Assembly (NCBI GenBank): GCA_009711785.1
Contig: VENA01000040.1
Span: forward strand, 24,068 to 88,067
Direction of reading: 5' to 3'
From: Bacillota bacterium
GTDB lineage: Bacteria; Bacillota; Clostridia; Tissierellales; MES13
Length of the DNA stretch: 64,000 nt
The notes below the pieces were generated by a model. The model made no database searches and was not told the DNA's origin. It was given only the letters and a program-made list of their open reading frames with translations. This document shows positions 9,282 to 18,678 of the stretch, piece after piece (within the stretch, counting starts at the first letter, position 1; each line of letters opens with the position of its first letter). The translations under genes and the position numbers were made by a program.

Positions 9282-9328
9282 TTCGACTTCAGCATTTGAC
9301 ATTTTTTTATAATCATTTAATGTATAAT
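9282..9328 (+). promoter_or_regulatory. spoIIG-type promoter with Spo0A-box-like sites
   Basis: A perfect -35 TTGACA at 9296-9301 and a -10 TATAAT at 9323-9328 are 21 bases apart, too far for an ordinary sigma-A promoter. B. subtilis spoIIG is known for just such a long spacer (22 bp), which makes it depend on Spo0A. TTCGACT at 9282-9288 matches the 0A box TTCGACA at 6 of 7 positions, and TTTGACA at 9295-9301, overlapping the -35, is a second 6-of-7 match. Confidence 0.72.
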
Positions 9329-9446
9329 AAATATAAAAATAAATCCCTATGAATGAAGTATAGTAAAAAAAATCTACAATTAGATTAATAATTTTTAATT
9401 AGGATTTATTAAAGATACGCCCTAAGAGTTAAAGGGGGATTAAATA

Positions 9447-10337
9447 TTGTATATATATGCTGAATATCTTTTGTTAGAGAATTTCATAATAAATTACATT
9501 ATATTATATGTAACTAAACGATTTACAAGAACAGATACAAAAAATATTAGGATAATTTTAGCGTCTTTACTAGGGGCCTTATATACACTAGTTGTATTTT
9601 ATCCATCACTTTATTTTATGACTAAATTTGCAATTAAAATTTCAGTATCTGTACTTATGATTGTAATTGCTTATAACCCAGCAAAGATTAAAAAATTTTT
9701 GAAATTATTTTCTACGTTTTATATTATATCATTTGTTTTTGCTGGAGCCTCTTTAGCTATATTTTACTTAACAAACGTTAAATTCTATGTAGGAAAAGGA
9801 ATATTTTATATTAAGGATTTTTCATTTAAATATCTTTTAATTGCTGTAATAATTTCATGGTTACTATTTAAGATAGTTTGGGGATTTATTCAAACGAGAA
9901 TTTCAAAAGACCATGTCTATATACCAATTACTATAAAATTAAATGGTAATATGGTTAACCTAAAAGCGTTATTAGATACTGGTAATTCTTTAAAGGACCC
10001 AATTTCAGATATACCAGTTATAGTGGCAGAGTTTAAAGCTATAAAACAATTATTGCCAGTTGATATTCAGATGATATTTGATAAGTATGATGAAGATGAT
10101 TTAGAGATTATAACTAATATACTATCTAAATCCGTTGATGAAATAAAATTTAGGATAATACCTTTTAAATCATTAGGAAAGGAAAATGGTATGTTATTAG
10201 GATTTAAACCTGATAAAGTTATAATTAATCAGGATGAGGAAAAAATCCTATCACAAATTGTAGTTGGGATATATAATAATAATTTATCTAAGGATAACGA
10301 TTATGTAGCATTGTTACATCCTGAAATACTTGATTAA
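9447..10337 (+). CDS. spoIIGA: sigma-E processing peptidase SpoIIGA
   Basis: A 296-residue membrane-bound aspartic protease that removes the pro-peptide of SigE in the mother cell, triggered by forespore SpoIIR. About five membrane segments fill residues 1-145. The cytoplasmic C-terminal half carries the catalytic motif [11 protein letters not shown] with Asp177. TTG at 9447 is the start: AAAGGGGGA ends 7-8 bases upstream and the resulting [16 protein letters not shown] is the family N terminus. The pro-sigE gene follows directly. Confidence 0.94.
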   Translation: MYIYAEYLLLENFIINYIILYVTKRFTRTDTKNIRIILASLLGALYTLVVFYPSLYFMTKFAIKISVSVLMIVIAYNPAKIKKFLKLFSTFYIISFVFAGASLAIFYLTNVKFYVGKGIFYIKDFSFKYLLIAVIISWLLFKIVWGFIQTRISKDHVYIPITIKLNGNMVNLKALLDTGNSLKDPISDIPVIVAEFKAIKQLLPVDIQMIFDKYDEDDLEIITNILSKSVDEIKFRIIPFKSLGKENGMLLGFKPDKVIINQDEEKILSQIVVGIYNNNLSKDNDYVALLHPEILD

Positions 10338-10353
10338 ATTTGGAGGCGATATA

Positions 10354-11085
10354 ATGTTAAGAAAAGCCGATAAAATAAGGTTAAATTTAAAGTTAGTATA
10401 TATAAAAGTGATAGAAAAGTTAGGAATGCTAAATAAAAAGGAGATATTTTACATAGGAGGTAACGAAGTATTACCTCCTCCATTAAAATCTGAAGAAGAG
10501 GCATATTTATTAAAAAAATTAAAGACAGATAGTTCAGTTAGAACTATTTTAATTGAAAGGAATCTACGTTTAGTTGTATATATAGCTAGAAAGTTTGAAA
10601 ATACAGGAGTGGGTGTAGAGGATTTAATTTCTATAGGAACTATAGGTTTAATTAAAGCAGTAAATACATTTAAGCCCGATAAGAAAATTAAACTAGCTAC
10701 GTATGCATCTAAGTGTATAGAAAATGAAATTTTAATGTATCTTAGAAGAAATAGTAAAACTAAGTCTGAAATATCCTTTGACGAGCCATTGAATATCGAT
10801 TGGGATGGAAATAAATTACTACTTTCTGATATATTAGGAACTGATAGTGACATTATATTTAAATACTTAGAAGAAGAAGTGGATAAAGAGTTATTAAATT
10901 TAGCTATGGAGAAATTAAGCAACAGAGAAAAAAAGATTATGAAACTTAGATTTGGTATAGGTAATGGATTTGAGAAAACGCAGAAGGAAGTAGCTGATAT
11001 GATGGGAATTTCTCAATCTTATATTTCAAGGTTAGAAAAAAGAATAGTAAAAAGATTAAAAAAAGAAATTAGTAAGATGGTATAA
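10354..11085 (+). CDS. sigE: sporulation sigma factor SigE (pro form)
   Basis: A 243-residue sigma-70-family factor for early mother-cell genes. The N-terminal pro-sequence (about residues 1-27, amphipathic and Lys-rich) is present; SpoIIGA processing is expected just before [12 protein letters not shown], matching B. subtilis. Region 2 ([25 protein letters not shown]-like [13 protein letters not shown]) and region 4 HTH ([19 protein letters not shown]) are visible. ATG 10354 has GGAGGCG upstream; an in-frame TTG at 10330 overlaps the spoIIGA stop and is less likely. A terminator follows. Confidence 0.95.
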   Translation: MLRKADKIRLNLKLVYIKVIEKLGMLNKKEIFYIGGNEVLPPPLKSEEEAYLLKKLKTDSSVRTILIERNLRLVVYIARKFENTGVGVEDLISIGTIGLIKAVNTFKPDKKIKLATYASKCIENEILMYLRRNSKTKSEISFDEPLNIDWDGNKLLLSDILGTDSDIIFKYLEEEVDKELLNLAMEKLSNREKKIMKLRFGIGNGFEKTQKEVADMMGISQSYISRLEKRIVKRLKKEISKMV

Positions 11086-11113
11086 ATACACACATTATGT
11101 GTGTATTTTTTTT
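11085..11113 (+). terminator. terminator after sigE
   Basis: AATACACACA pairs across a short ATT/TTAT loop with TGTGTGTATT, followed by a run of T. It lies between sigE and sigG and should limit read-through from the spoIIG promoter into sigG. Confidence 0.85.
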
Positions 11114-11165
11114 ATTATTAAAAAGGAAATAACAAAAAATGGCTATTTTTAATGCTTAAGTTATT

Positions 11166-11193
11166 GTATAAAAAAAATCTATAAGTCAATAAT
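11166..11193 (+). promoter_or_regulatory. candidate sigma-F/sigma-G promoter of sigG
   Basis: GTATA at 11166-11170 followed after 16 bases by CAATAAT at 11187-11193, resembling the sigma-F/G -35 GYATA and the sigma-G -10 CATAATA. The site sits 50 bases before the sigG start, where forespore transcription is expected. Short AT-rich matches are weak evidence. Confidence 0.4.
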
Positions 11194-11219
11194 TTAATTA
11201 TGAAAAGGGGCAAAACATC

Positions 11220-11252
11220 ATGAAAGGAATGGATAAATCAAATGCGTATTAA
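11220..11252 (+). CDS. possible 10-codon leader ORF overlapping the sigG start
   Basis: ATG 11220 opens a ten-residue frame (MKGMDKSNAY) that ends with TAA at 11250-11252, 11 bases inside sigG in another frame. The best ribosome binding site of this leader, AAAAGGGG at 11203-11210, has 9-base spacing to this ATG, whereas sigG itself has only a weak AAAGGA 13 bases ahead. A still shorter frame (ATG 11200 to TGA 11223) overlaps the leader ATG as ATGA. This suggests translational coupling, but it may be coincidence. Confidence 0.4.
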   Translation: MKGMDKSNAY

Positions 11253-12015
11253 TAAAGTAGAAATATGCGGAGTAAATACTTCAGAATTACCTGTATTAAC
11301 AAATAAAGAAATGAGAGTTTTATTTGATAGAATTCATAATGGTGATTTAAGTGCAAGAGAAGAATTTGTAAGAGGCAACTTAAGGCTTGTACTAAGTGTT
11401 ATACAAAGATTTAATAAAAGAGGAGAAAACGTTGATGATTTATTCCAAGTAGGATGTATAGGTTTGATAAAGGCAATTGATAATTTTGATTTAAGTCAAA
11501 ATGTGAGATTTTCAACATATGCAGTACCTATGATTATAGGTGAGATAAGAAGATATTTAAGGGATAATAACTCCATAAGAGTAAGTAGGTCATTAAGAGA
11601 TATTGCATATAAAGCTTTACAAGTAAGGGAACAACTAATTAGAAAAAATTCTAAGGAGCCTACAGTCACTGAAATAGCAAAGGAGCTTAATATGCCAAAG
11701 GAAGATGTTGTATTTGCTTTAGATGCAATTCAGGATCCTATATCATTATTTGAACCTATATATCATGATAGTGGAGATGCCATTTATGTTATGGACCAAG
11801 TTAGTGATGAAAAAAGTGAAGATGAAACTTGGTTAGAGGGAATAGCTTTAAGAGAAGGATTAAGAAAATTAAATGATAGAGAAAAATTAATACTTAATCT
11901 AAGATTTTATGAAGGTAAGACACAGATGGAAGTAGCAGAAGAAATAGGAATTTCTCAAGCTCAGGTTTCAAGACTTGAAAAGACAGCTTTAAAACATATG
12001 AATAAGTTAATTTAA
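11242..12015 (+). CDS. sigG: late forespore sigma factor SigG
   Basis: A 257-residue sigma-70-family factor that runs late forespore transcription. The N terminus MRINKVEICGVNTSELPVL is nearly identical in pattern to Bacillus SigG. Region 2 (NLRLVLSVIQRF, DDLFQVGCIGLIKAIDNF, FSTYAVPMIIGEIRRY) and the region 4 HTH (EVAEEIGISQAQVSRLEK) are intact. The ATG at 11242 matches the family start although its ribosome binding site is poor; see the leader ORF. It is bounded by terminators on both sides, so it can be expressed separately from spoIIGA-sigE. Confidence 0.96.
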   Translation: MRINKVEICGVNTSELPVLTNKEMRVLFDRIHNGDLSAREEFVRGNLRLVLSVIQRFNKRGENVDDLFQVGCIGLIKAIDNFDLSQNVRFSTYAVPMIIGEIRRYLRDNNSIRVSRSLRDIAYKALQVREQLIRKNSKEPTVTEIAKELNMPKEDVVFALDAIQDPISLFEPIYHDSGDAIYVMDQVSDEKSEDETWLEGIALREGLRKLNDREKLILNLRFYEGKTQMEVAEEIGISQAQVSRLEKTALKHMNKLI

Positions 12016-12048
12016 AGTATAAAAAGGGAAACCTTTTTATACTTTTTT
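12015..12048 (+). terminator. terminator after sigG
   Basis: AAGTATAAAAAGG (12015-12027) pairs with CCTTTTTATACTT (12032-12044) around GAAA, followed by TTTT. Confidence 0.9.
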
Positions 12049-12158
12049 ATTTTTCAGTTAATAAAAATAAAATAAGTTTCAATAAAAAAAGTAAAATTAG
12101 TAATATTTAAAGACAAGTTATTATAAATATATTATAAAAAGGATAAGTAGGTGATAAT

Positions 12159-12428
12159 ATGTTAAAAACCTCAGATTTATCTGAAAAAGAAGTAGTTAAT
12201 GTTAGGGATGGATCAAGATTAGGTCTTATTAGTGATATAGAAGTAAATTTACAAAAGGGTATAATAGAAGCAATAATAATTCCTGGACCAGGTAAAATAT
12301 TAGGTTTCTTTGGAAAGGAAAATGACATAGTAATTACATGGAAAGACATAGTAAAGATAGGTAAAGATGTTATACTAATTAATTATGAAACAGATTATGG
12401 TACTTTTAATCCTGATAATGATTCATAG
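12159..12428 (+). CDS. YlmC/YmxH-family PRC-barrel sporulation protein
   Basis: An 89-residue single PRC-barrel domain protein of the YlmC/YmxH type, often found near sporulation genes in Firmicutes. Visible features are the DGSRLGLISDIEVNLQKG strand pair and the IPGPGKILGFFGKE loop. The exact function is unknown. It is a separate small transcription unit between sigG and nrdR; the start ATG at 12159 is preceded by AGGTGAT. Confidence 0.78.
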   Translation: MLKTSDLSEKEVVNVRDGSRLGLISDIEVNLQKGIIEAIIIPGPGKILGFFGKENDIVITWKDIVKIGKDVILINYETDYGTFNPDNDS

Positions 12429-12516
12429 GAAGATATATATTTAAATTTAATTAGACATAAGAAAAAAAATATAATATAATTCATTATATGATGAGTATAC
12501 GAAAGGGGGAGTACAA

Positions 12517-12972
12517 TTGAAATGTCCCTATTGTGATTATTTTGAAAGTAAGGTGGTAGATTCAAGACCAACCGACGAAGGACAGGCTATAAGAAGAAGA
12601 AGAGAATGTACAAACTGTAAAAAAAGATTTACAACATATGAAAAAATAGAAGAGATACCTTTAGTTGTAAAGAAAAAGGACGGAACAAGGCAACCCTATA
12701 GCCGAAGTAAATTATTAAACGGTTTAATAAGGGCTTGTGAAAAAAGACCAGTATCAATGAAAAATATGGAAAAAGTTGCTGATGATATAGAGAAAAAGTT
12801 AAATAATTCATTAGAAAGAGAAATTACAGCTGAATTAATTGGTGAAATGGTAATGGAGAGTTTGAAAGAAATAGATGAAGTTGCATATGTAAGATTTGCA
12901 TCGGTATATAGACAATTTAAAGACATTAATACTTTCATGGATGAACTTAAAAAAATTTTAGATGAGAAGTAA
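12517..12972 (+). CDS. nrdR: transcriptional repressor NrdR
   Basis: A 151-residue repressor of ribonucleotide reductase genes that senses ATP/dATP. An N-terminal zinc ribbon uses Cys3, Cys6, Cys31 and Cys34; the ATP-cone domain fills about residues 47-137 ([19 protein letters not shown]). Length equals the family norm. The start is TTG at 12517, supported by GAAAGGGGGA upstream and by the conserved N-terminal MKCPYC. Regulated genes (nrd) are not in the window. Confidence 0.96.
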   Translation: MKCPYCDYFESKVVDSRPTDEGQAIRRRRECTNCKKRFTTYEKIEEIPLVVKKKDGTRQPYSRSKLLNGLIRACEKRPVSMKNMEKVADDIEKKLNNSLEREITAELIGEMVMESLKEIDEVAYVRFASVYRQFKDINTFMDELKKILDEK

Positions 12973-12977
12973 AATAT

Positions 12978-13014
12978 CGTAGGAATTCTATTTTTAGAGT
13001 TTCTACGTTTTTTT
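12978..13014 (+). terminator. terminator after nrdR
   Basis: CGTAGGAATTCT pairs with AGAGTTTCTACG (12 bp including G-U pairs), loop ATTTTT, then seven T. Confidence 0.9.
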
Positions 13015-13035
13015 AAATAAAAAGGAGGAATCGTC

Positions 13036-13866
13036 GTGGCTTTTAAATTAAAAAGATATAACAAATTAAAGTATTATACTATTTCTGAACTAGAAGAGAC
13101 AGGTTTAGTTAATCATATGTTTACTACTAGAGTAGGTGGAGTTAGTACAGGGGATTATAAAAGTCTTAACTTAGGAATAAAAACTAATGATAAGTTAGAT
13201 AATATTAAGAGTAATTTTAAATATGTTTTTGATATATTAAATACAAGTAAAGATAGATTAGTATCATCTGATCAAGTTCATAGTACTAACATAGAAATTA
13301 TAACTGAACCAAATACAAATAATGGTATCAAAAACGAGCTTAATTCAAATGAAATAGATGGAATGTTAACTAATAAACCTGAAATTACTCTATTTACTTA
13401 TTATGCAGATTGTGTACCATTATTTTATCTTGATAAAAATAAAAAAGTAGTAGGCTTAGCCCACGGCGGTTGGAAAGGAACTGTAAATAAAATTGCTGGA
13501 AAAATGATAGATAAAATGGTAGATACCTATGACAGTAATCCTAAAGATATTATAGTAGGGATAGCTCCTTCTATAGGCAAATGTTGTTATGAGGTAGGAC
13601 AAGATGTCAAAAATAAATTTAACGAGAATTTTACAAACCTCCAAGATGTACTAAAATCAACTGCTAAAGGCAAGTGGAATCTAGATTTAAAGAAAGCTAA
13701 TATGATAGTGTTAAAGGAGAAAGGAATACTAAATAGAAACATAATAATAAGTGATTTATGTACAAGTTGCAATAATGATTTGTTTTTTTCTTATAGAAAA
13801 GAAAAAGGTATAACAGGAAGAATGGGAGCCTTTATAAAGTTAAAGAAAAATAAGGAGGTATTATAA
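13036..13866 (+). CDS. pgeF: laccase-domain purine nucleoside phosphorylase / PgeF (YfiH family)
   Basis: A 276-residue DUF152/YfiH-family protein. Members act on adenosine/inosine or edit peptidoglycan precursors (PgeF). The metal-binding core is visible: SSDQVHS, the YYADCVP strand, AHGGWKGT and the KCCYEVG Cys/His region. GTG at 13036 follows AAAGGAGGA. The stop overlaps the ATG of the next gene by one base, so it is probably co-transcribed with phoP-phoR, which is an unusual partner and gives no functional clue. Confidence 0.9.
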   Translation: MAFKLKRYNKLKYYTISELEETGLVNHMFTTRVGGVSTGDYKSLNLGIKTNDKLDNIKSNFKYVFDILNTSKDRLVSSDQVHSTNIEIITEPNTNNGIKNELNSNEIDGMLTNKPEITLFTYYADCVPLFYLDKNKKVVGLAHGGWKGTVNKIAGKMIDKMVDTYDSNPKDIIVGIAPSIGKCCYEVGQDVKNKFNENFTNLQDVLKSTAKGKWNLDLKKANMIVLKEKGILNRNIIISDLCTSCNNDLFFSYRKEKGITGRMGAFIKLKKNKEVL

Positions 13867-14555
13867 TGAATTATGGAAAGATTTTAGTAGTTGATGATGA
13901 AGAACATATAGTAGAACTTATAAAATTCAACCTTGAAAATGGAGGTTATGAAGTAGTTATAGCCTATGATGGAAATGAAGCAGTAGAAAAAGCAATTAAA
14001 GAAAAACCTAATTTAGTAATACTTGATTTAATGTTACCAGGAATTGATGGAATTGAAGTTTGTAGAAAAATAAAAATGAATGATGATACAAAGGATACAC
14101 CTATTATAATGTTAACAGCAAAGGGAGAAGAAACAGATAAGGTTCTTGGACTTGAAATTGGGGCAGATGACTATATAACAAAACCCTTTAGTGTAAGGGA
14201 GTTAATGGCGAGAATTAAAGCTGTTTTAAGAAGAAGTAAACAAGTAGCTACTGAAAAAAAGAATATAATAACTATAGATGACATAATAATTGATAGTGAA
14301 AAGCATGAGGTAACTAAGGGTAATACTAAGTTAGAATTAACTTTAAAAGAATTTGAGTTATTAAAGATACTTGCAGATAATAGAGGAAAAGTTTTATCAA
14401 GAAACTTTTTATTAGATGAAGTTTGGGGTTATGATTATTATGGTGGAACAAGAACAGTAGATGTTCATATAAGACATATAAGAAAGAAAATAGAAGATAG
14501 AAATAATAAAAAATATATAGAAACTGTTAGAGGTATAGGATATAAGATGATTTAA
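13866..14555 (+). CDS. phoP: PhoP-type response regulator
   Basis: A 229-residue OmpR/PhoB-family regulator: receiver domain (1-120) with acidic pocket DDE (10-12) and phospho-acceptor Asp54 in VILDLMLPG, Lys in ITKPFS, then a winged-helix DNA-binding domain (about 130-229) with VWGYDYYGGTRTVDVHIRHI, shortened here by family. It overlaps pgeF by 1 base and is 12 bases before the kinase gene. The Pho-box-like arrays found right after the kinase support assignment as PhoP, but WalR-like alternatives exist. Confidence 0.78.
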   Translation: MNYGKILVVDDEEHIVELIKFNLENGGYEVVIAYDGNEAVEKAIKEKPNLVILDLMLPGIDGIEVCRKIKMNDDTKDTPIIMLTAKGEETDKVLGLEIGADDYITKPFSVRELMARIKAVLRRSKQVATEKKNIITIDDIIIDSEKHEVTKGNTKLELTLKEFELLKILADNRGKVLSRNFLLDEVWGYDYYGGTRTVDVHIRHIRKKIEDRNNKKYIETVRGIGYKMI

Positions 14556-14567
14556 AAGGAGATAAAA

Positions 14568-16325
14568 ATGCAAAGGAAAATATTTTTAGCTTTTGTTGCG
14601 TTAATATTAATTGGTGTATTAACAACAGGTTTTTTAACGCTAAGTTTATTAAGAGGTAATTATATAGAAAATGTAAAGGAAAAATTAATTTCTAATTCTA
14701 AATTGATTAGAGATTTTTTATCAAGATATGATGTATTAGAAATTTCTGAATTAGATAATTTAGCTTTAGATTTTTCTAAAAAAGTAAATGCCCGGGTAAC
14801 TTTTATAAACGAAGAAGGTCAGGTTATAGGAGATTCAGCTAAGGATTTAGATGAATTAAATAATCATAAATATAGACCCGAAATACAAAGGGCTTATAAA
14901 GGTGAAATAGGAATAAGTGAAAGGTATAGTGATTCACTAAAAAGAAGTATGTTTTATGTAGCTATTCCCTTTGAAAAAGAAAATGAAGCAATATCTGTAA
15001 TAAGATTATCTGTAGCATTAGAAGATATTAGTAAGTCTAATAAAGTATTATTTGAATATATAATAGTTTCTATATGCGCAGGGTTATTAGTAGCTTTAAT
15101 ATTAGGTTTTAGATTTGTAAGAAAAGTAACAGATCCTATTAAAGAATTAACAATAGCAACGAAAAGTATATCAAATGGAAATTATGGAAAGAGAGTTTAT
15201 TATAATACAGATGATGAATTAGGGATACTTGCGAATAATTTTAATATAATGAGTCAGAAATTAGAAGAAAATATTAATGAAATACAGGATAGAAGTACTA
15301 AAAATAAGGCTATATTAACTAGTATGATTAATGGAGTTATTGCTTTAGATAATAATAAAAGAATAATGTTTATAAATCCAGCTGCTGAAAAGATTTTCGG
15401 TATAAAAGAAGAAAACGCAAAGGATAAGTTTATTTTAGAAGTTATAAGAAACAATAATCTAGATGAACAAATCCATAGATTAATAAAGGAAAATGAGAGT
15501 TCAAAAAATGAGATAGAGATATTCGAACCGCAAAATAGAATATTAAACATATACTCAAATCCTATTAAGCTTTTAGATAATCCTAATAGAAAAATAGGTG
15601 TAGTAATATTAATTCAAGATATAACTGAAATTAGAAAACTTGAAAGAATGAGAAAAGACTTTGTTGCTAATGTATCCCACGAACTTAAAACACCACTAAC
15701 ATCAATCAAAGGATTTGTAGAAACATTAAAAAGTGGTGCGGCTGATAAAAAGGAAGTAAGGGATAAATTTATAGATATAATAGATATAGAAACAGGAAGA
15801 TTAACAACTTTAATACAAGATTTATTAGTTCTATCTGAAATTGAGAATAAACATAATATGGTTAATAAAGTAAAGATAGATGTAACTAAATCAATTGAAG
15901 AGGTCATACAAGTTCTAGATGGCATAGCTAAGAAAAAGAATATAACTATTGAAAAGAATATTAGCACTGATCTACCAATAATACATGGTAATAAAACTTG
16001 GTTTAAACAAATGGTAATCAATCTAGTTGACAATGGAATTAAATATACGCCTGAAGGTGGTAAAGTAAAAATTAGTTCATATGTTGAAAATAAAAATATA
16101 GTAATTAAAATAAAAGATACAGGAATAGGTATCGATAAAGAACATCTAACAAGATTATTTGAAAGATTTTATAGAGTAGATAAGGCAAGATCAAGAAGAG
16201 TTGGAGGTACAGGTCTTGGTTTAGCAATTGTTAAACATATAATTATAGCATTTAACGGTAAAATAGATGTTAAAAGTGAAGTTAATGAAGGTACTGAATT
16301 TATAGTAAAAATTCCAATTGATTAA
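14568..16325 (+). CDS. phoR: PhoR-type sensor histidine kinase
   Basis: A 585-residue membrane kinase, partner of the adjacent regulator. Order: membrane segment (about 5-25), extracellular sensor (about 30-160), second membrane segment (about 163-183), HAMP (185-240), PAS (250-355), dimerisation domain with phospho-accepting His371 in NVSHELKTPLTSIKG, and ATPase domain with N-box NLVDNGIKYTPEGG, GTGIGID-like DTGIGID and GGTGLGLAIVKHI. PhoR/WalK architecture. Gene order and Pho-box-like repeats just after the stop favour PhoR. Confidence 0.8.
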   Translation: MQRKIFLAFVALILIGVLTTGFLTLSLLRGNYIENVKEKLISNSKLIRDFLSRYDVLEISELDNLALDFSKKVNARVTFINEEGQVIGDSAKDLDELNNHKYRPEIQRAYKGEIGISERYSDSLKRSMFYVAIPFEKENEAISVIRLSVALEDISKSNKVLFEYIIVSICAGLLVALILGFRFVRKVTDPIKELTIATKSISNGNYGKRVYYNTDDELGILANNFNIMSQKLEENINEIQDRSTKNKAILTSMINGVIALDNNKRIMFINPAAEKIFGIKEENAKDKFILEVIRNNNLDEQIHRLIKENESSKNEIEIFEPQNRILNIYSNPIKLLDNPNRKIGVVILIQDITEIRKLERMRKDFVANVSHELKTPLTSIKGFVETLKSGAADKKEVRDKFIDIIDIETGRLTTLIQDLLVLSEIENKHNMVNKVKIDVTKSIEEVIQVLDGIAKKKNITIEKNISTDLPIIHGNKTWFKQMVINLVDNGIKYTPEGGKVKISSYVENKNIVIKIKDTGIGIDKEHLTRLFERFYRVDKARSRRVGGTGLGLAIVKHIIIAFNGKIDVKSEVNEGTEFIVKIPID

Positions 16326-16327
16326 AT

Positions 16328-16381
16328 TTAATCAACTTTTAACAAATTGTTAATTTACAATTAATAATGTTTAAATATAAT
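16328..16381 (+). promoter_or_regulatory. Pho-box-like array 1 with -10 element
   Basis: Four TTAAYM repeats with an exact 11-base period: TTAATC 16328, TTAACA 16339, TTAATT 16350, TTAATA 16361. Nine bases after the last comes TATAAT at 16376-16381. Direct repeats of TT(A/C/T)A(C/T)A with about 5-base spacing are the PhoP~P site in B. subtilis. AT-rich background raises the chance of accidental matches, but four in phase next to phoPR is hard to dismiss. Confidence 0.62.
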
Positions 16382-16387
16382 GTATTT

Positions 16388-16474
16388 AGTAACAAATTGA
16401 GCCAGCAACTTATAAACATAGATCTTCCTATTTCGAAAAAGAGAGCTGAATATTCAGCTCTCTTTTTCTTTTTT
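16388..16474 (+). ncRNA. candidate PhoP-controlled small RNA
   Basis: Between the Pho-box array with its TATAAT and the strong terminator hairpin lie about 50 bases with no ORF worth calling. Transcription from 16376-16381 would start near 16388 and stop near 16474, giving an RNA of roughly 85 bases. It is inferred only from promoter and terminator; alternatively the segment is just the phoR 3' untranslated region. Confidence 0.38.
16435..16474 (+). terminator. strong terminator hairpin downstream of phoR
   Basis: Arms 16435-16451 and 16452-16468 form a perfect 17-bp palindrome containing GAGAGCTGAAT, followed by a T-rich run. It ends phoR transcription and any RNA started at array 1. Confidence 0.9.
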
Positions 16475-16481
16475 GATGTAT

Positions 16482-16509
16482 TTAACCAAGTTTTAACAGT
16501 TTATTAATT
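16482..16509 (+). promoter_or_regulatory. Pho-box-like array 2 upstream of chemoreceptor
   Basis: TTAACC 16482, TTAACA 16493 and TTAATT 16504 again have an 11-base period. The array lies 60-87 bases before the chemoreceptor ATG, so the receptor may belong to the phosphate regulon. The -10 element is not clear; TACTTA near 16523 is a possible one. Confidence 0.5.
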
Positions 16510-16568
16510 TATATAAAAAAAATACTTAATAAGATTAATTTAGACTGTAAATAGAAAGGGGTTAATAA

Positions 16569-18677
16569 ATGAAATTAAAGGAAATTAAATTAAATTTTAA
16601 AAAATTTAAGTTAAAAGGGGTATTTAGTATAATTAAAAATATTAATTTTAAAAAAGTAAAATTTGATAAATTGAAAAATATTAAATTAGGTAATAGTAAA
16701 ATGTCTTTACAAAATCAGTTAATGCTTTTATTTGTATTAATTTCAATAATACCTTTAATAGTCATGGGATATTTTATTTTTGATAAGGTATCTGATGAAA
16801 TAGAAAAATCTAAAAAAGAAATGTTAGTTTCATATTCAGAAAATGTTAAAAATAGCTTAGATATGGCTATTTATGATGTAGGAAATACTTTGAAAAGTCA
16901 AAGTAATCAATCAGATATCAGAGCTCTTATGAAGGATGTACAAAATAGAGTTAATCTTAAACACAATATAAGGTTATTTAAGACAGAAATGGCACTAAAA
17001 AGTGCTATCGATAGTTCAAATGGATTATATGAAACAATTTTAATATCAGATATACAAGGAAATATTATAGGTAGCAATGACAAATCAAAGAAGTATTTTA
17101 CTGAGGGTATTAAAAATAAGAATTTTTATAAGGAGACAATAAATGGTAAGGAGTTATCCTTAGGAAAATCATTTGAATTTGATAAAAGAAAAATTATTCC
17201 TATTGCAAAACCAATATTAGATAATAATAAAAAATTAGGGGTTTTAATTGGACTAGTAAACATTGATAGACTTACAAAACCAGTAAAAGAAATAAGTAAA
17301 AGACAATCCGGTTATAATTTTATACTTGAAAATAATAACATATTATTTGTTTCAAAAGATACTAATTTAAAAGATATTAATGATAAATTATTTAATTTAA
17401 GTAGTGGAATTATAAACTTTAAAAATGGAAAAGAAAATCAAATTGCATCATATAAAAAGCTTAATAGTACTGATTGGGTAATTGTATCAGCAATAAATAA
17501 AACAGACTATAAAAAGAGTATAAATATAATCAAAAATTTTATATTAATGATAATAGTTTTCATGTTAGGTGTAGCGATTTTAGTTTCTTATATTTTTTCA
17601 AAGAGTGTGGTTAAGCCCATTAAAGCCTTAGGAGAAAAAATGAAAAATGTTTCAGAAGGTAATTTAAACGAAAAAGCAGATTTTCATTCAAATAAAGAAA
17701 TTGAGATTTTAAATGATAGTTTTAATAGTATGTTAGAACAATTAAAATTGTTAATAAGTGAAATAAAAAAAACATCTGAGGATGTTTCTAATAAAGCAGT
17801 TAATTTAAATGAAATAGCTAGTGGTGCATATAAGTTTAATGAACATATTTCAGGTGTAATAGATAATACAGCCACAGGACTCATAGAACAAAAAAAGGAT
17901 GTGGAAAAAGGAGAAAACCAAATACATAGTATAGCCAATGAAGTTGATAGTATAAATGATTATTCTGTTGAAATAGTTAATAATTTTGATACTACAGATA
18001 AAGTTATTAGTGATGGTTTTAAACAAGTTAATATATTAACTTCAAAATCTAAGGAAAGTCTTAAACATTCTGATCAAGTAAAAAATGAAGTTAGTCAATT
18101 AGTAAGTTCTATAAGTAGAATAGAAGATATAATAGAAACGATAACTAATGTATCAAAACAAACTAACCTTTTAGCTTTAAACGCTGCTATAGAGGCAGCA
18201 AGAGCAGGTGAAGCTGGTAAAGGTTTTTCAGTAGTATCAGAAGAGATTAGAAAATTATCTGTTAAAGTTTCAGATGAAACTAATAATATCAAAAACATTA
18301 TTAATGATATTAACGAAAAAACTAAGGTTGTTGAAAAAATAGTTACAAATAATGAAGTTATAATTACTAAGCAAAATAAAGCTGTGTTTGATACTGAAAA
18401 TTCCTTTAATATAATATATGATTCTATAAAAGAAGTGCAAAACAAAGTAAAAAATATTATAAATTCTATTAAGGATATAAACGTTAAAAAAGATAGTATG
18501 AAAAATTCTATAAACCATATTTCTGAGACTGCTAAAGGTATAACAGAGGAAGCTGTTGAAGTAAATAAGAAATCCTTAGAACAATTTACTAATATAGAAG
18601 AAATTAAAAATTATTCTAAGGATCTAAATAAGCTTTCTGACAGCTTAAAAAAATACATAGAGACATTTGATTATTAA
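16569..18677 (+). CDS. methyl-accepting chemotaxis protein
   Basis: A 702-residue chemoreceptor. Residues 1-45 are an unusual Lys/Phe/Ile-rich cytoplasmic extension with loose repeats of KxxFKK type. Membrane segment 1 is near 50-70, a Cache-like extracellular sensor fills about 75-310, segment 2 about 318-340, then HAMP and a signalling domain whose tip [20 protein letters not shown] is intact. The start has AAAGGGG 8 bases upstream; a later ATG (MSLQNQLM) would remove the extension. The Pho-box-like array upstream suggests control by phosphate. Ligand unknown. Confidence 0.88.
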   Translation: MKLKEIKLNFKKFKLKGVFSIIKNINFKKVKFDKLKNIKLGNSKMSLQNQLMLLFVLISIIPLIVMGYFIFDKVSDEIEKSKKEMLVSYSENVKNSLDMAIYDVGNTLKSQSNQSDIRALMKDVQNRVNLKHNIRLFKTEMALKSAIDSSNGLYETILISDIQGNIIGSNDKSKKYFTEGIKNKNFYKETINGKELSLGKSFEFDKRKIIPIAKPILDNNKKLGVLIGLVNIDRLTKPVKEISKRQSGYNFILENNNILFVSKDTNLKDINDKLFNLSSGIINFKNGKENQIASYKKLNSTDWVIVSAINKTDYKKSINIIKNFILMIIVFMLGVAILVSYIFSKSVVKPIKALGEKMKNVSEGNLNEKADFHSNKEIEILNDSFNSMLEQLKLLISEIKKTSEDVSNKAVNLNEIASGAYKFNEHISGVIDNTATGLIEQKKDVEKGENQIHSIANEVDSINDYSVEIVNNFDTTDKVISDGFKQVNILTSKSKESLKHSDQVKNEVSQLVSSISRIEDIIETITNVSKQTNLLALNAAIEAARAGEAGKGFSVVSEEIRKLSVKVSDETNNIKNIINDINEKTKVVEKIVTNNEVIITKQNKAVFDTENSFNIIYDSIKEVQNKVKNIINSIKDINVKKDSMKNSINHISETAKGITEEAVEVNKKSLEQFTNIEEIKNYSKDLNKLSDSLKKYIETFDY

Positions 18678-18678
18678 T

